This document shows, piece after piece, positions 52,462 to 61,526 of a stretch of DNA of 64,000 nucleotides. The notes under the pieces were generated by a model. That model made no database searches. It had not been told where the DNA came from and saw only the letters and a list, made by a program, of their open reading frames with translations. Each line of letters begins with the position of its first letter. The stretch's first letter is position 1. The translations under genes and the position numbers were made by a program. The stretch comes from CAVSWT01 sp963782985 (GTDB taxonomy: Bacteria; Bacteroidota; Ignavibacteria; Ignavibacteriales; Ignavibacteriaceae): NCBI GenBank assembly GCA_963782985.1, contig CAWALU010000014.1:248001-312000 (forward strand), given 5' to 3'.

Positions 52462-53969
52462 GTGGATCTCAATTTAAATTATATAACCGACAGTCTTTAT
52501 TTATTCAAACCGGAAATTGCAATTTCAATTACTTTAGCTCTTATAGTTATTGTTGATTTGATAATGGCGAAAAATAAAAAACTCCTTCCCTACATTTCTT
52601 TGGCTGGATTGATAATCACTGCAATTTTTGTAATCGCGCAATATGATTATAATACTTTTGCTTCTGTTTCCGGCGGCAGCAATGGTCTGGTCAGCGTTGA
52701 CGCGCTTGGCGCTTTTTTAAAACCATAGTATTATTTGCTTCATTCTTATTAATATTTTTCTCTCTTTCTTCCGATGAAATAAAATCCGTGTTTGAAAGAC
52801 ACGGTGAATATTACGCGCTAATCTTCGGAATGATTCTCGGTATGTTTTTTATGATTTCTTCCGCCGATTTAGTTTTAATTTATCTTTCCTTAGAATTAGT
52901 TTCATTATCATCCTACGTATTAGCCGGATTCACTAAAAAAACTTTGAGAAACAGCGAGGCATCTTTAAAGTATATTATTTACGGCGGAGTTTCTTCCGGC
53001 ATTATGTTATTCGGTATTTCAATTATATACGGACTTACAGGCAGCACAAATATTTATGAAATAAACTCATTAATACAAGCGCCGCAATTTCAAAGTTTAA
53101 CTTTTATATTAGCTGGCATTTTTATTTTTGCCGGAATTGGATATAAAATATCCGCCGCTCCTTTTCATTTTTGGACTCCGGATGTTTACGAAGGCGCGCC
53201 AATCACCATCACCGCCTATCTTTCAATCGCAAGCAAGGCTGCCGGTTTTGCTTTATTAATAAGATTTATAAAAGTAACATTTGTTAAATCTGTCAGCGCA
53301 GACGGCTACTGGGAATTAATTAATGTAATTGATTGGAAATCATTTTTAATTCTGATTTCTATTTTAACTATGACGCTTGGTAATTTTGCCGCCCTTTGGC
53401 AAAATAATATGAAACGGCTTTTAGCTTATTCAAGCATTGCCCATGCAGGTTATCTTTTGTTAGGATTGACAGTAATGTCCAACCAAGGTTTAATTGCCAT
53501 ATTAATTTACTTTGCCGTTTATGCATTTATGAATCTTGGAGCTTTTTACGTTGTTATGCTTATAGCCAATAAAATCGGCAGCGAAGATTTAGATGACTAT
53601 AAAGGCTTGGGATATTCAGCGCCGTTTTTGGGAATTTCATTGGCGATATTTCTCGTTTCATTAACGGGCTTACCCCCTACCGCCGGCTTTATTGCGAAGC
53701 TGTATTTATTCATGGCATTAGTGGATGCCAAAATGATAACCGTTGCAATTATAGCTTTATTGAACACGGTAGTTTCGCTTTATTATTATATAAGAGTGCT
53801 TAAAAATTTATTTATACAACAAGGGGAAAAAGAAATTCCCGCCTTCCCTACTCCGCTTGGCAGCACTATAGTTTTAGCTGCTTTACTCACGCCGGTTTTA
53901 GTATTTGGAATATACTTCACCCCTTTAATTGAACTTGCAAAAAATTCAATCGCAATTTTGGGATTTTAG
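52462..53969 (+). CDS. nuoN: Complex I subunit N, split by a -1 frameshift
   Basis: The gene starts at GTG 52462 and the first frame stops at 52728 after 88 codons. The -1 frame continues seamlessly (KTIVLFASFLLIFFS, then FERHGEYYALIFGMILGMFF) to 53969. The combined product is about 502 residues, the normal NuoN length, with 13-14 helices and motifs ISAAPFHFWTPDVYEGAPITITAYL, AYSSIAHAGYLLLGL and LTGLPPTAGFIAKLYLF. The shift occurs at U UUU UUA AAA. Adding one T would restore the frame (AFFKTIVLF), so a homopolymer sequencing or assembly error is as likely as real slippage. The remainder of the gene is intact. Confidence 0.85.
52713..52719 (+). other. Slippery heptamer U UUU UUA at the nuoN frame change
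   Basis: In the nuoN frame the codons read GCT TTT TTA AAA CCA TAG. The heptamer preceded by T fits the X XXY YYZ rule for -1 slippage, and the -1 frame carries the rest of NuoN. No obvious strong stem directly downstream is visible by eye, which weakens the programmed-frameshift reading. Confidence 0.5.
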
Positions 53970-54283
53970 AAATATTCATTCATTCAACTATTCAATCATT
54001 TAAATGTTAGTACTCAATTTTTACTCTTTCTATTAAGAATTATTATTTGCTATTTTCAATTGTACATTTAATGTCTTTTTACTTTATTTAAGCGGGAAGC
54101 ATGTTCTTCTGATTCAGGTTTTACTTTTGAAAACTAAGAGTATATTATATTTTTCTACATCCATTCTTTTAATTCTCAAAATTAATATTTTAAAATATTA
54201 CAACTTTACAAACGAGTCATTCCTTCACTTTCCTAATTTTCATTTAAACACATTTATTAATAAATTATTATTAAGGGGTTACC
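53970..54283. other. Non-coding A/T-rich gap after the nuo operon
   Basis: No RNA gene, strong hairpin or convincing reading frame is visible. A 72-codon frame at 54127 has no ribosome-binding site and runs into the next gene. The end of the gap holds the AAGGGG ribosome-binding site of the gene at 54284 and presumably its promoter. Confidence 0.45.
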
Positions 54284-55366
54284 ATGAAAACTCTAATCAT
54301 TTTTCTCTGTTCAATTCCTGTTTTTGCCCAAACTCAATATCCTGATACTCTATACCTGTTAAGCGACAAATCATATCCATGCCTATTTACAGACATTAAT
54401 GAAACCAAAGTAGAATTTATCTATGCTAATGAGATAACTCAATCAACCGTTGTAAATGCTATTGAGAAAATATTATTAGAAAATCATGGGACAGTCTATT
54501 CAACAAGCAGCGGGTTTACAAAAAATTTAAGTCAGCTGCAAAAATTTGTAAATGAAAGATTTCAAATAATTAAAGACAATAAATTAGCCAAAGAAGAAGA
54601 ATTAAGATTATCTTATCCTTTGCCCAAACTTCCGCAGCAAGTAGCCAAAAATGATATAGATTTTGATCAAACAAAAAATAATGAATGGTCTTTCGGAGTT
54701 TTATATATCCCTTATTATTCCGGAAAAATTTATACTATTATTTCTTCTCATTATCCGCCCTACACATTTGAACCTTATGGCTTATCAGACAATGAAATTA
54801 ATATGGAAGCGCAGTTGTCATTTGCCGTGTCTAACTCACTGAGATTGACTTTAGATGTAAATTATAATTCATCAAATTATGAAAGAAGAGATGAAAGTCA
54901 TAGCAGAACTACTAATATTACTGAATACGATAATGGAAATTTAACCAAAGAAAATTTAGCGCTTATTGATATTAATTTAGGTATTAAATATTATTTCAAA
55001 CCTCTATTGCAGGAAAAAGTAAGCATATATGCTTTATTAGGATTTGGGAAAAAATTTGCCTCGGCAGATCAAGAGAGTAAACCTTTATTTCAAAATCCGC
55101 CGCCTTCATATGTAATTGAAGATAATTTAACGGAATTTGTTGAGGATGCTAACTCTCCCTTTCATTTTAATATCGGATTTGGCGCAGAGTATTTTTTTAA
55201 TGAATCGCTTTCACTAACATCAAATATTCGTTTTATTTATTCGAGCATAAAAGCTAAATATGATTCAAGACAGGTATCAGATTACGAAACTTATACCAGT
55301 ACAATTGATTATAAAAAAGCAGACTTTATAACTCGCATTGGAATAGGTGTGAATTTTTATTTTTAA
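54284..55366 (+). CDS. Probable outer-membrane beta-barrel protein
   Basis: This 360-residue exported protein has a short signal peptide (about 1-15, LIIFLCSIPVFAQ). The next 100 residues are mixed, with YLLSDKSYPCLFTDINETKV. From about 130 onward, alternating hydrophobic/polar strands (EWSFGVLYIPYYSGKIY, LSFAVSNSLRLTLDVNYN, ISIYALLGFGKKFAS-like SIYALLGFGKKFA, FHFNIGFGAEYFFNESLSLT) end with FITRIGIGVNFYF, a C-terminal aromatic strand typical of outer-membrane barrels. AAGGGG precedes the ATG. It is 44 bases upstream of a type IX cargo gene, so they may function together. Specific role unknown. Confidence 0.6.
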   Translation: MKTLIIFLCSIPVFAQTQYPDTLYLLSDKSYPCLFTDINETKVEFIYANEITQSTVVNAIEKILLENHGTVYSTSSGFTKNLSQLQKFVNERFQIIKDNKLAKEEELRLSYPLPKLPQQVAKNDIDFDQTKNNEWSFGVLYIPYYSGKIYTIISSHYPPYTFEPYGLSDNEINMEAQLSFAVSNSLRLTLDVNYNSSNYERRDESHSRTTNITEYDNGNLTKENLALIDINLGIKYYFKPLLQEKVSIYALLGFGKKFASADQESKPLFQNPPPSYVIEDNLTEFVEDANSPFHFNIGFGAEYFFNESLSLTSNIRFIYSSIKAKYDSRQVSDYETYTSTIDYKKADFITRIGIGVNFYF

Positions 55367-55410
55367 TTAAAAATGCTAATTACACATAAAAAAAATCTTA
55401 GGGGTAATTT

Positions 55411-58143
55411 ATGAATAAGAATATTTTTAAAATAATCTCTTTTACAATTACGTTCATATTTATATCTATTTCTTATCCTCAAGTAATAGAAAAGAATGGA
55501 ATATATTTTAATAATTTTCAATTAAACCCGGATAACCCTTCAGTAGCAGCCGACAATTTTACCGGATTCCAAAAAACATTTTCATCCGAAGAATTAAATC
55601 GCGACACAATGAATATTCCCTCTTTAAAAAATGATTTTATGGTTAATTCTTTGGATGGAGATTACGGGGCAGATCAATACAGCGTTAGCTCTGCAATTGA
55701 TGGAAACGGTAATTATGCTTTTGCGTGGTTGGATTTTCGCAACGGCGTAAAAGATATTTACGCACAATTCTATAATAACAATGATGAAAAGATAGGGATA
55801 AATTTTAAAGTAAATAAAAATAAAATTACCGGAAATAATGCCCCATTTATCGCGGCAAATAGGAATGGTGATTTCATTATTACTTGGCTTCAAGATTTTA
55901 ATTACGCAGCTGCTCAAAAATATACAAAAGATGGTCGGGAAATAGGCGAACCGGTAATTGTTAACTATACACGCGGGACAAACACTATGGAACCCTCCGC
56001 TGCCATGAATGAAGATGGTTCATTTATGGTTATGTGGGCGTCCGAAAAAGGAGATTGGCAATATCAATTATATGCAAGGCTGTTCGATTCTTTTTGCATT
56101 CCCCTAACTTCAGAAATTTTAATTAATTCTCCAGATTACGGACCCACAAGCATAGGACAAGGAAAACATATTGCAATTGACGGCAAAGGGAATTATTGCA
56201 TTACATGGAGTTCGTCAGGAACTGATAATATTTCGGATATCTATTTACAAATGCTAAATAACGCTGGAGAAAAATTTGGAGACAATAGAATTGTTAGCAA
56301 TCTAAGCGACAGCTCAGATAAATATTTTCCTCAAGTGGTTTCAACAGACGATGGTCATTTCTTAATTACGTGGGATAACTATCCCAAATATCTTCAAACA
56401 GATAGAATTGGCGCAAATATTTTCTATCTAAATAATTTTATATCTGCTGATATTTCATTATACAATAGTGTGTCAGGAAATTGGAATTCCCTAAACCTTT
56501 CTTCGGATAAGGACAGTACTTTTTATCTGCTCTTTCAAAATAATGGAGTTGAATATTTTCAAAAGTTAAAATCATCAGGCGAATTTATTGGCGATACGAT
56601 TAGAGTTAAGTTTAATTTGGAAAATCAATTTTATTATTACACTGCGGGATTAATGAATGTGTACAAGAATCATTTCTATGTCGCTCCCCAGGTTTATCAA
56701 AGGACCGATCAAAATATTTATCTTCAGAAATTTGATACTATGCTTGCGCCGGTTGGTATTGCCGCCAAAATAAATGATGACTATGGAAGCTCCTCGCAAA
56801 GGAACTCTACTGTTAAGTTTAATAATAAAGGAGAGTCAATAATTATTTGGGAAGATGGCAGAAATGGGAATAAAGATTTATATGCACAAGTTTATGATAA
56901 AGATTTTAATCCGGTTGGCGAAAATATCCAAGTGAATGACAGCGCGAGTTTTAATGATAAGAAAATCCAATGCCTTTCTGACGGCACTTTTGTTATTGCC
57001 TTTGGCGGTTCAGCAAATAATAACTATCCAAATATTTATATCCAGCCTATATCAACATCCGGCAAAAAACTTGGGAAAAATCGATGGGTTAAATATGATA
57101 ATTATTACTCGCCATTCAACATTGCGATGAATATTAATTCCAACGATGATATTCTGCTTTGCTGGTATAATCGTTATGGCGCATACTTGAAAAAATACAA
57201 CAAAGATTTTACGCCATTAACTACATTAAACAATTTTATTAAAAGTAAATCGCCATACAGCTACAATCAATTTGCCATTTCAATTGATTCTTCATTTAAT
57301 ATTTTTGCCGTTTGGAAAGAATATAATTTTGAAACAAACTTGTATGACAATAAAGTTAAGGGCAATTTTTTTGATGAAATTGGGAAATCAACTTCTCAGA
57401 TATTTATAATTGACAGCGCCGGGTATGATTTGTATAATTTTCATTGTCAAAATGAAAACAAAAACTTCGTATTCTTATATCAGCGTTATAATACAATTCA
57501 TTTAAAGAGAAAATATAATTTTGATAAGGAATATACTTTTGAAAATCTATTTTATACCAATGGAGGCGCGCCTCTGCAAGCAAATATTGCAGTATTCAAT
57601 AACCAAAAAGTTTTTATTACTTATAATTCTTCTTCTAATGTTTTAGGATTTTTTGCAAACGATAATAAACGTAAGACAGAATTATTTAATCTTTATACCT
57701 ATGATTATATCAATCCCCCTTATGAAGAAAATAACGAAATTAACAGCGCAGATATATTTCAGAATAAATTAATTTTTACTTTTGATAGCAACAAAAACGG
57801 TGGAACAGGCTATGATGTTTGGGCAAATGTAAAAAAGATTGAAGATGTTAGTTTTAGCAAAGAAACTTTTTTTGCTCCTGTAAACTATGATATTTTATAT
57901 CAAAACTATCCTAATCCATTCAATCCAAAAACTACAATAACTTATGAGCTGCTTGCATATCATAAAGTTAAGCTGGCAATTTATGACTTGCTAGGGCGCG
58001 AATTAAAAGTTCTCGTTGATGTAAATCAGGAAAAAGGCTTGTACCAAGTTGAATTTGATTCTTCTAATTTGGCGTCGGGAATTTATTTTTATAGACTTGA
58101 AGCCTTTAACACGATAGTCAAAAAAATGATTATTTTAAAATAA
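55411..58143 (+). CDS. Secreted propeller-like protein with type IX sorting domain
   Basis: This 910-residue extracellular protein has a signal peptide (about 1-24, FTITFIFISISYPQ). The body (about 85-800) contains many repeats of the pattern D-G-x-G-N-Y-x-F/I-x-W-x-D and D-I-Y-A/L-Q-x-Y/F-x (YAFAWLDFRNGVKDIYAQFY, FIITWLQDFN, FMVMWASEKGDW, IIIWEDGRNGNKDLYAQVY), which suggest a large beta-propeller. The C-terminal type IX sorting domain (about 825-910) carries ILYQNYPNPFNPKTTITYEL, LAIYDLLGRELKVLVD and SGIYFYRLEA, ending KKMIILK. No catalytic motif was recognised. It is probably a surface-attached binding or structural protein. Confidence 0.75.
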   Translation: MNKNIFKIISFTITFIFISISYPQVIEKNGIYFNNFQLNPDNPSVAADNFTGFQKTFSSEELNRDTMNIPSLKNDFMVNSLDGDYGADQYSVSSAIDGNGNYAFAWLDFRNGVKDIYAQFYNNNDEKIGINFKVNKNKITGNNAPFIAANRNGDFIITWLQDFNYAAAQKYTKDGREIGEPVIVNYTRGTNTMEPSAAMNEDGSFMVMWASEKGDWQYQLYARLFDSFCIPLTSEILINSPDYGPTSIGQGKHIAIDGKGNYCITWSSSGTDNISDIYLQMLNNAGEKFGDNRIVSNLSDSSDKYFPQVVSTDDGHFLITWDNYPKYLQTDRIGANIFYLNNFISADISLYNSVSGNWNSLNLSSDKDSTFYLLFQNNGVEYFQKLKSSGEFIGDTIRVKFNLENQFYYYTAGLMNVYKNHFYVAPQVYQRTDQNIYLQKFDTMLAPVGIAAKINDDYGSSSQRNSTVKFNNKGESIIIWEDGRNGNKDLYAQVYDKDFNPVGENIQVNDSASFNDKKIQCLSDGTFVIAFGGSANNNYPNIYIQPISTSGKKLGKNRWVKYDNYYSPFNIAMNINSNDDILLCWYNRYGAYLKKYNKDFTPLTTLNNFIKSKSPYSYNQFAISIDSSFNIFAVWKEYNFETNLYDNKVKGNFFDEIGKSTSQIFIIDSAGYDLYNFHCQNENKNFVFLYQRYNTIHLKRKYNFDKEYTFENLFYTNGGAPLQANIAVFNNQKVFITYNSSSNVLGFFANDNKRKTELFNLYTYDYINPPYEENNEINSADIFQNKLIFTFDSNKNGGTGYDVWANVKKIEDVSFSKETFFAPVNYDILYQNYPNPFNPKTTITYELLAYHKVKLAIYDLLGRELKVLVDVNQEKGLYQVEFDSSNLASGIYFYRLEAFNTIVKKMIILK

Positions 58144-58258
58144 AACTTCATATCATTCTTCACAACCCTTACTATTCACATTGATTTTTGGGGTCATTTT
58201 TGGTTAGTTTTGAATAAAGTTTCCACGCTTAAATATTTATTTTCTATTTCAAAATTTG

Positions 58259-59461
58259 ATGATGCCTAAATTGAATTTGCCAATTTATTTGGATAATCAT
58301 TCGACAACTAAGCTTGATCCCAAAGTGTTTGAAGCAATGAAGCCGTATTTTATGGATAAGTTCGGGAATGCCTCAAGCGGTAATCATTCGTTTGGATGGG
58401 AAGCAAAAAGCGCGGTCGATCATTCTAGAAAAATTATCGCTGATTTTATCGGCGCCGGAAAAGATGAAATAATTTTTACCAGCGGATCAACTGAATCAAT
58501 AAATTTAGCCCACTTCGGAACTGCGTTAAGTTACCGTTCTAAAGGTAATCATATAATCACAACTTCAATTGAACACAGCGCGGTTTTGGATTCACTTAAA
58601 TATTTAGAGCAGCATGGATTTGAGATAACTTATCTCCCTGTTGACAGTGAAGGATCGCTCGATATTAATTTGTTGGAAAAAAGTATAAAGAAAGAAACTA
58701 TACTTGTTTCAATAATGACCGCTAACAACGAAATTGGATCATTAAATAATATTAAAGCAATCGGCAAAATATGCGCTGAGAAAAATATTTTATTTCATAC
58801 CGACGCCGCGCAAGCAATCGGCAAAATAGAATTTAATGTTAATGATAATCAAGTTAATTTAGTTTCTTTTTCAGCCCATAAAATTTATGGACCAAAAGGA
58901 ATAGGGGTATTATTTCTTAAGAAAAAATCACCGCGCATAAAAATTACTCCACAAATATTGGGCGGCGGACAGGAAAATAATTTGCGTTCGGGAACTTTAA
59001 ATGTTCCCGCAATTGTTGGTTTCGGAAAAGCGATTCAACTATTGAATGATAATTATGAAAATGAAATTCGTCGTATAAAAATCTTAAGAGATAAATTATT
59101 AATTGGGTTACAAAATAATTTAGAAGGCGTTCAAATAAACGGCTCAATGAATAACCGGCTGCCTAATAATCTTAATATTAGTTTTGAAGATGTTAAAGCT
59201 GAAAATTTAATTATGAACTTAAGAGAAATTGCCGTATCAACCGGAGCCGCTTGCTCATCCGCTTCTTTAAAATCAAGTCACGTTTTAAAAGAAATGGGCT
59301 TTAGCAATGAACGCGCGTCATCGTCAATAAGATTTGGACTCGGGAGATTTAACGCCGAAGAAGAAATAGATTTTGTAATAGAAAGAATAAGCGAAGAAGT
59401 AATAAAAATAAGGAATGAATCTCCTCAAAGATTAATCAATAATTTACAAACAATTTCGTGA
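58259..59461 (+). CDS. Cysteine desulfurase (NifS/IscS family)
   Basis: This pyridoxal-phosphate enzyme of about 400 residues moves sulfur from cysteine to Fe-S assembly scaffolds. Three Met codons occur at the start (TTG 58256, ATG 58259, ATG 58262), and I use the first ATG. YLDNHSTTKLDPKV opens the fold. TSGSTESINLAHFG, TTSIEHSAVLDSL, MTANNEIGSLNNI and FHTDAAQAIGKIEF follow, then the Schiff-base lysine in SFSAHKIYGPKGIGVLF. The catalytic cysteine is in VSTGAACSSASLKSSHVLKEMG. The scaffold is not adjacent, but an A-type carrier lies about 400 bases downstream. It is co-oriented with three more genes to 60915. Confidence 0.92.
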   Translation: MMPKLNLPIYLDNHSTTKLDPKVFEAMKPYFMDKFGNASSGNHSFGWEAKSAVDHSRKIIADFIGAGKDEIIFTSGSTESINLAHFGTALSYRSKGNHIITTSIEHSAVLDSLKYLEQHGFEITYLPVDSEGSLDINLLEKSIKKETILVSIMTANNEIGSLNNIKAIGKICAEKNILFHTDAAQAIGKIEFNVNDNQVNLVSFSAHKIYGPKGIGVLFLKKKSPRIKITPQILGGGQENNLRSGTLNVPAIVGFGKAIQLLNDNYENEIRRIKILRDKLLIGLQNNLEGVQINGSMNNRLPNNLNISFEDVKAENLIMNLREIAVSTGAACSSASLKSSHVLKEMGFSNERASSSIRFGLGRFNAEEEIDFVIERISEEVIKIRNESPQRLINNLQTIS

Positions 59462-59468
59462 GAAAATA

Positions 59469-59774
59469 ATGGAAGAAAAAAATAATCAATATTTTAATGT
59501 GATAAAAAATGAATATCAATTGTTTTTAAATTTTCTAAAAGCAAAATATCCTCTATTTCATAACTCAAATTTTTTCTTTAGAGATTTTCACTACGGCGTG
59601 AAAAAATATTTAGAAACAAAAGATGTTGAAATAAGCTATCCTCAAGCAGAAAAAGTGGCGAATAAACTTTCTAAGTTTTTAGAAGATGAAAATATTTTTA
59701 TAAGAGTTAACAGACTCGGATGGAAAATAAATTACCCTGAATTTGTGACGGCTGTACCAGGCGATCCTTTATAG
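59469..59774 (+). CDS. Small uncharacterised protein between the desulfurase and the A-type carrier
   Basis: This 101-residue cytosolic protein has no signal or membrane span. It starts seven bases after the desulfurase stop, so it is probably co-transcribed. The sequence is aromatic-rich (FLNFLKAKYPLFHNSNFFF, then DFHYGVKKYLE), with a central helix containing YPQAEKVANKLSKFLEDENIF, and ends in WKINYPEFVTAVPGDPL. I recognise no family. A role accessory to Fe-S assembly is suggested only by position. Confidence 0.55.
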   Translation: MEEKNNQYFNVIKNEYQLFLNFLKAKYPLFHNSNFFFRDFHYGVKKYLETKDVEISYPQAEKVANKLSKFLEDENIFIRVNRLGWKINYPEFVTAVPGDPL

Positions 59775-59852
59775 CAAGATTTTTAGCAAAACAATTTTGA
59801 TTTTAAAACCATATTTTTATTTTATTAAGAATACAAAAAAGGAAATGTAATT

Positions 59853-60203
59853 ATGTCCAATGTTCAATTTGACACTGAAATAAAAGTAACAGAAAAGGCT
59901 TCAGCAGAAGTAAAAAAAATTAAAAACGAAAATAATATTCCTGAATCATATGGACTTAGAGTTGGCGTTAAAGGCGGCGGCTGTTCAGGGCTAACGTACA
60001 CCTTAGGTTTTGACGCCGTACAAAATGAAGGCGACACCATAATAGAAAACGGCGACGTTAAATTATTTGTTGACGGTAAAAGTTTATTCTATTTAAGCGG
60101 CACGGAGCTTGATTTTAGCGATGGGCTTAACGGAAAGGGATTCGTTTTTAATAATCCAAACGCTGTTAAAAGTTGCGGCTGCGGGGAGTCTTTCGGCGTG
60201 TAA
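59853..60203 (+). CDS. A-type Fe-S carrier (IscA/ErpA/SufA family)
   Basis: This 116-residue cytosolic protein receives Fe-S clusters and delivers them to apoproteins. The three conserved cysteines are present: Cys44 in GGGCSGLTY, and Cys108 and Cys110 in SCGCGESF. AAAGGA precedes the ATG at a good distance. Co-orientation with the cysteine desulfurase and a superoxide dismutase fits a cluster-assembly and oxidative-stress group. The exact subtype (IscA, ErpA or SufA) cannot be decided. Confidence 0.92.
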   Translation: MSNVQFDTEIKVTEKASAEVKKIKNENNIPESYGLRVGVKGGGCSGLTYTLGFDAVQNEGDTIIENGDVKLFVDGKSLFYLSGTELDFSDGLNGKGFVFNNPNAVKSCGCGESFGV

Positions 60204-60306
60204 AAAAAAACAAAAAATAAATACCGCGATTAACATTTCATTAAAACTTAATTTATTTGCGCGATATTTTAATTCATAAAAACTACTCTAAAGGAGGACT
60301 AAAATA

Positions 60307-60915
60307 ATGGGAAAATTTGAATTGCCTAAATTACCCTATGAATACGATGCATTGGAACCATACATTGATAAGCAAACTATGGAAATACATCATACGAAAC
60401 ACCACAATGGTTATGTTACAAATCTAAATAAAGCCATTGAAGGAACGGAACTGGAAGGAAAATCAATTGAAGACATTTTAAAGAATGTTTCAAAGCATCC
60501 AGTTGCAGTTCGCAATAACGGCGGCGGACATTACAATCATTCGTTGTTTTGGAAGATTATGAAAAAAGATGGCGGAGGATTCCCCAAAGGAGATATTGAG
60601 CAAGCTATTAACGATTCCTTTGGTTCATTTGAAGAATTTAAAAAACAATTTGGCTCAGCCGCCGCAACAAGATTCGGATCCGGCTGGGCTTGGTTAATTT
60701 TAAATAACGGCAAACTCGAAATTACTTCAACGCCAAATCAGGATAATCCATTAATGGATGTGGCTGAAAAAAAAGGTACGCCGATTCTTGGTTTGGATGT
60801 GTGGGAGCATGCGTACTATCTCAAATATCAAAATAAAAGACCTGACTATGTTGAAAATTGGTGGAACGTTATTAACTGGGATGAAGTTTCTAACAATTAT
60901 AAAAATGCAAAATAA
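60307..60915 (+). CDS. sodA: Superoxide dismutase, Mn-type features
   Basis: This 202-residue cytosolic enzyme dismutates superoxide to oxygen and hydrogen peroxide. The four metal ligands are visible: His28 in IHHTKHH, His78 in HYNHSLFW, and Asp164 and His168 in DVWEHAYYL. The second-sphere Gln in TPNQDNPLMDV and the Gly before HYNHSLFW favour the manganese or cambialistic type over the iron type. The ATG follows AAAGGAGG with seven to eight bases of spacing, the strongest ribosome-binding site in the window, so it is likely highly translated. A terminator follows at 60941. Confidence 0.93.
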   Translation: MGKFELPKLPYEYDALEPYIDKQTMEIHHTKHHNGYVTNLNKAIEGTELEGKSIEDILKNVSKHPVAVRNNGGGHYNHSLFWKIMKKDGGGFPKGDIEQAINDSFGSFEEFKKQFGSAAATRFGSGWAWLILNNGKLEITSTPNQDNPLMDVAEKKGTPILGLDVWEHAYYLKYQNKRPDYVENWWNVINWDEVSNNYKNAK

Positions 60916-60940
60916 TTAAAATCAATTATTGAAATTATTT

Positions 60941-60967
60941 AATGCCGGATTAAAACTCCGGCATTTT
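60941..60967. terminator. Bidirectional terminator between sodA and apt
   Basis: Nine-base perfect arms aatgccgga and tccggcatt enclose a 7-base loop. TTT follows on the right and an A/T-rich tract precedes on the left. It lies between the convergent sodA (stop 60915) and apt (stop 60988). Confidence 0.8.
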
Positions 60968-60987
60968 GTTAAAATGGTCATGCCTGG

Positions 60988-61518
60988 CTAATTTTCATCC
61001 TCATAATCAACTAAAGATTTAACACTATAATCTGATAACAATCTTCTTCCATTCAAAAAGCTAAGTTCAATTATAAAAGAAAGTTGCAAAACTTTACCTC
61101 CCAACTTTTCCACAACTTTGATTGCCGCTTTAGCAGTTCCTCCGGTTGCAAGCAAATCATCGTGAATCAAGACTTTATCCCCTTCCTCAATAGCGTCTTT
61201 ATGAATTTCAATTGTGTCGCTTCCATATTCTAATAAGTATGATTCTGTTTCGGTTGGAGCAGGTAATTTTCCGGGTTTACGTATAGGCACGAATCCCGAA
61301 TCCAATTTTTCTGCGAGCATTGCTCCGAAAATAAATCCGCGGGATTCAATTCCTATAACTTTTGTTATATCCAAATTTTTGCAATTTTCATATAATTGAT
61401 GAAGCGTTAATTTTAATGAAACGGGATTTTTTAATAATGTAGTTATATCTCTAAAAACAATTCCTTCCTTTGGAAAATCTTTTATACTTCGGATATACTT
61501 TTTAAGGTCTTCAGCCAT
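60988..61518 (-). CDS. apt: Adenine phosphoribosyltransferase
   Basis: This 176-residue cytosolic purine-salvage enzyme makes AMP from adenine and PRPP. The PRPP-binding loop is KVLIHDDLLATGGTAKAAIK (about 118-137). FPKEGIVFRDITTLLKNP and IGIESRGFIFGAMLAEKLDSGFVPIRKPGKLP, the substrate segments, precede it. The length is standard. It is eight bases downstream of the enoyl-CoA hydratase gene on the same strand. Confidence 0.95.
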   Translation of the reverse strand: MAEDLKKYIRSIKDFPKEGIVFRDITTLLKNPVSLKLTLHQLYENCKNLDITKVIGIESRGFIFGAMLAEKLDSGFVPIRKPGKLPAPTETESYLLEYGSDTIEIHKDAIEEGDKVLIHDDLLATGGTAKAAIKVVEKLGGKVLQLSFIIELSFLNGRRLLSDYSVKSLVDYEDEN

Positions 61519-61526
61519 TCTTATCC

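Noticed and set aside
54127..54345. A 72-codon frame before the beta-barrel gene
   Set aside because: It lacks a ribosome-binding site and overlaps the signal-peptide coding region of the well-supported gene at 54284.
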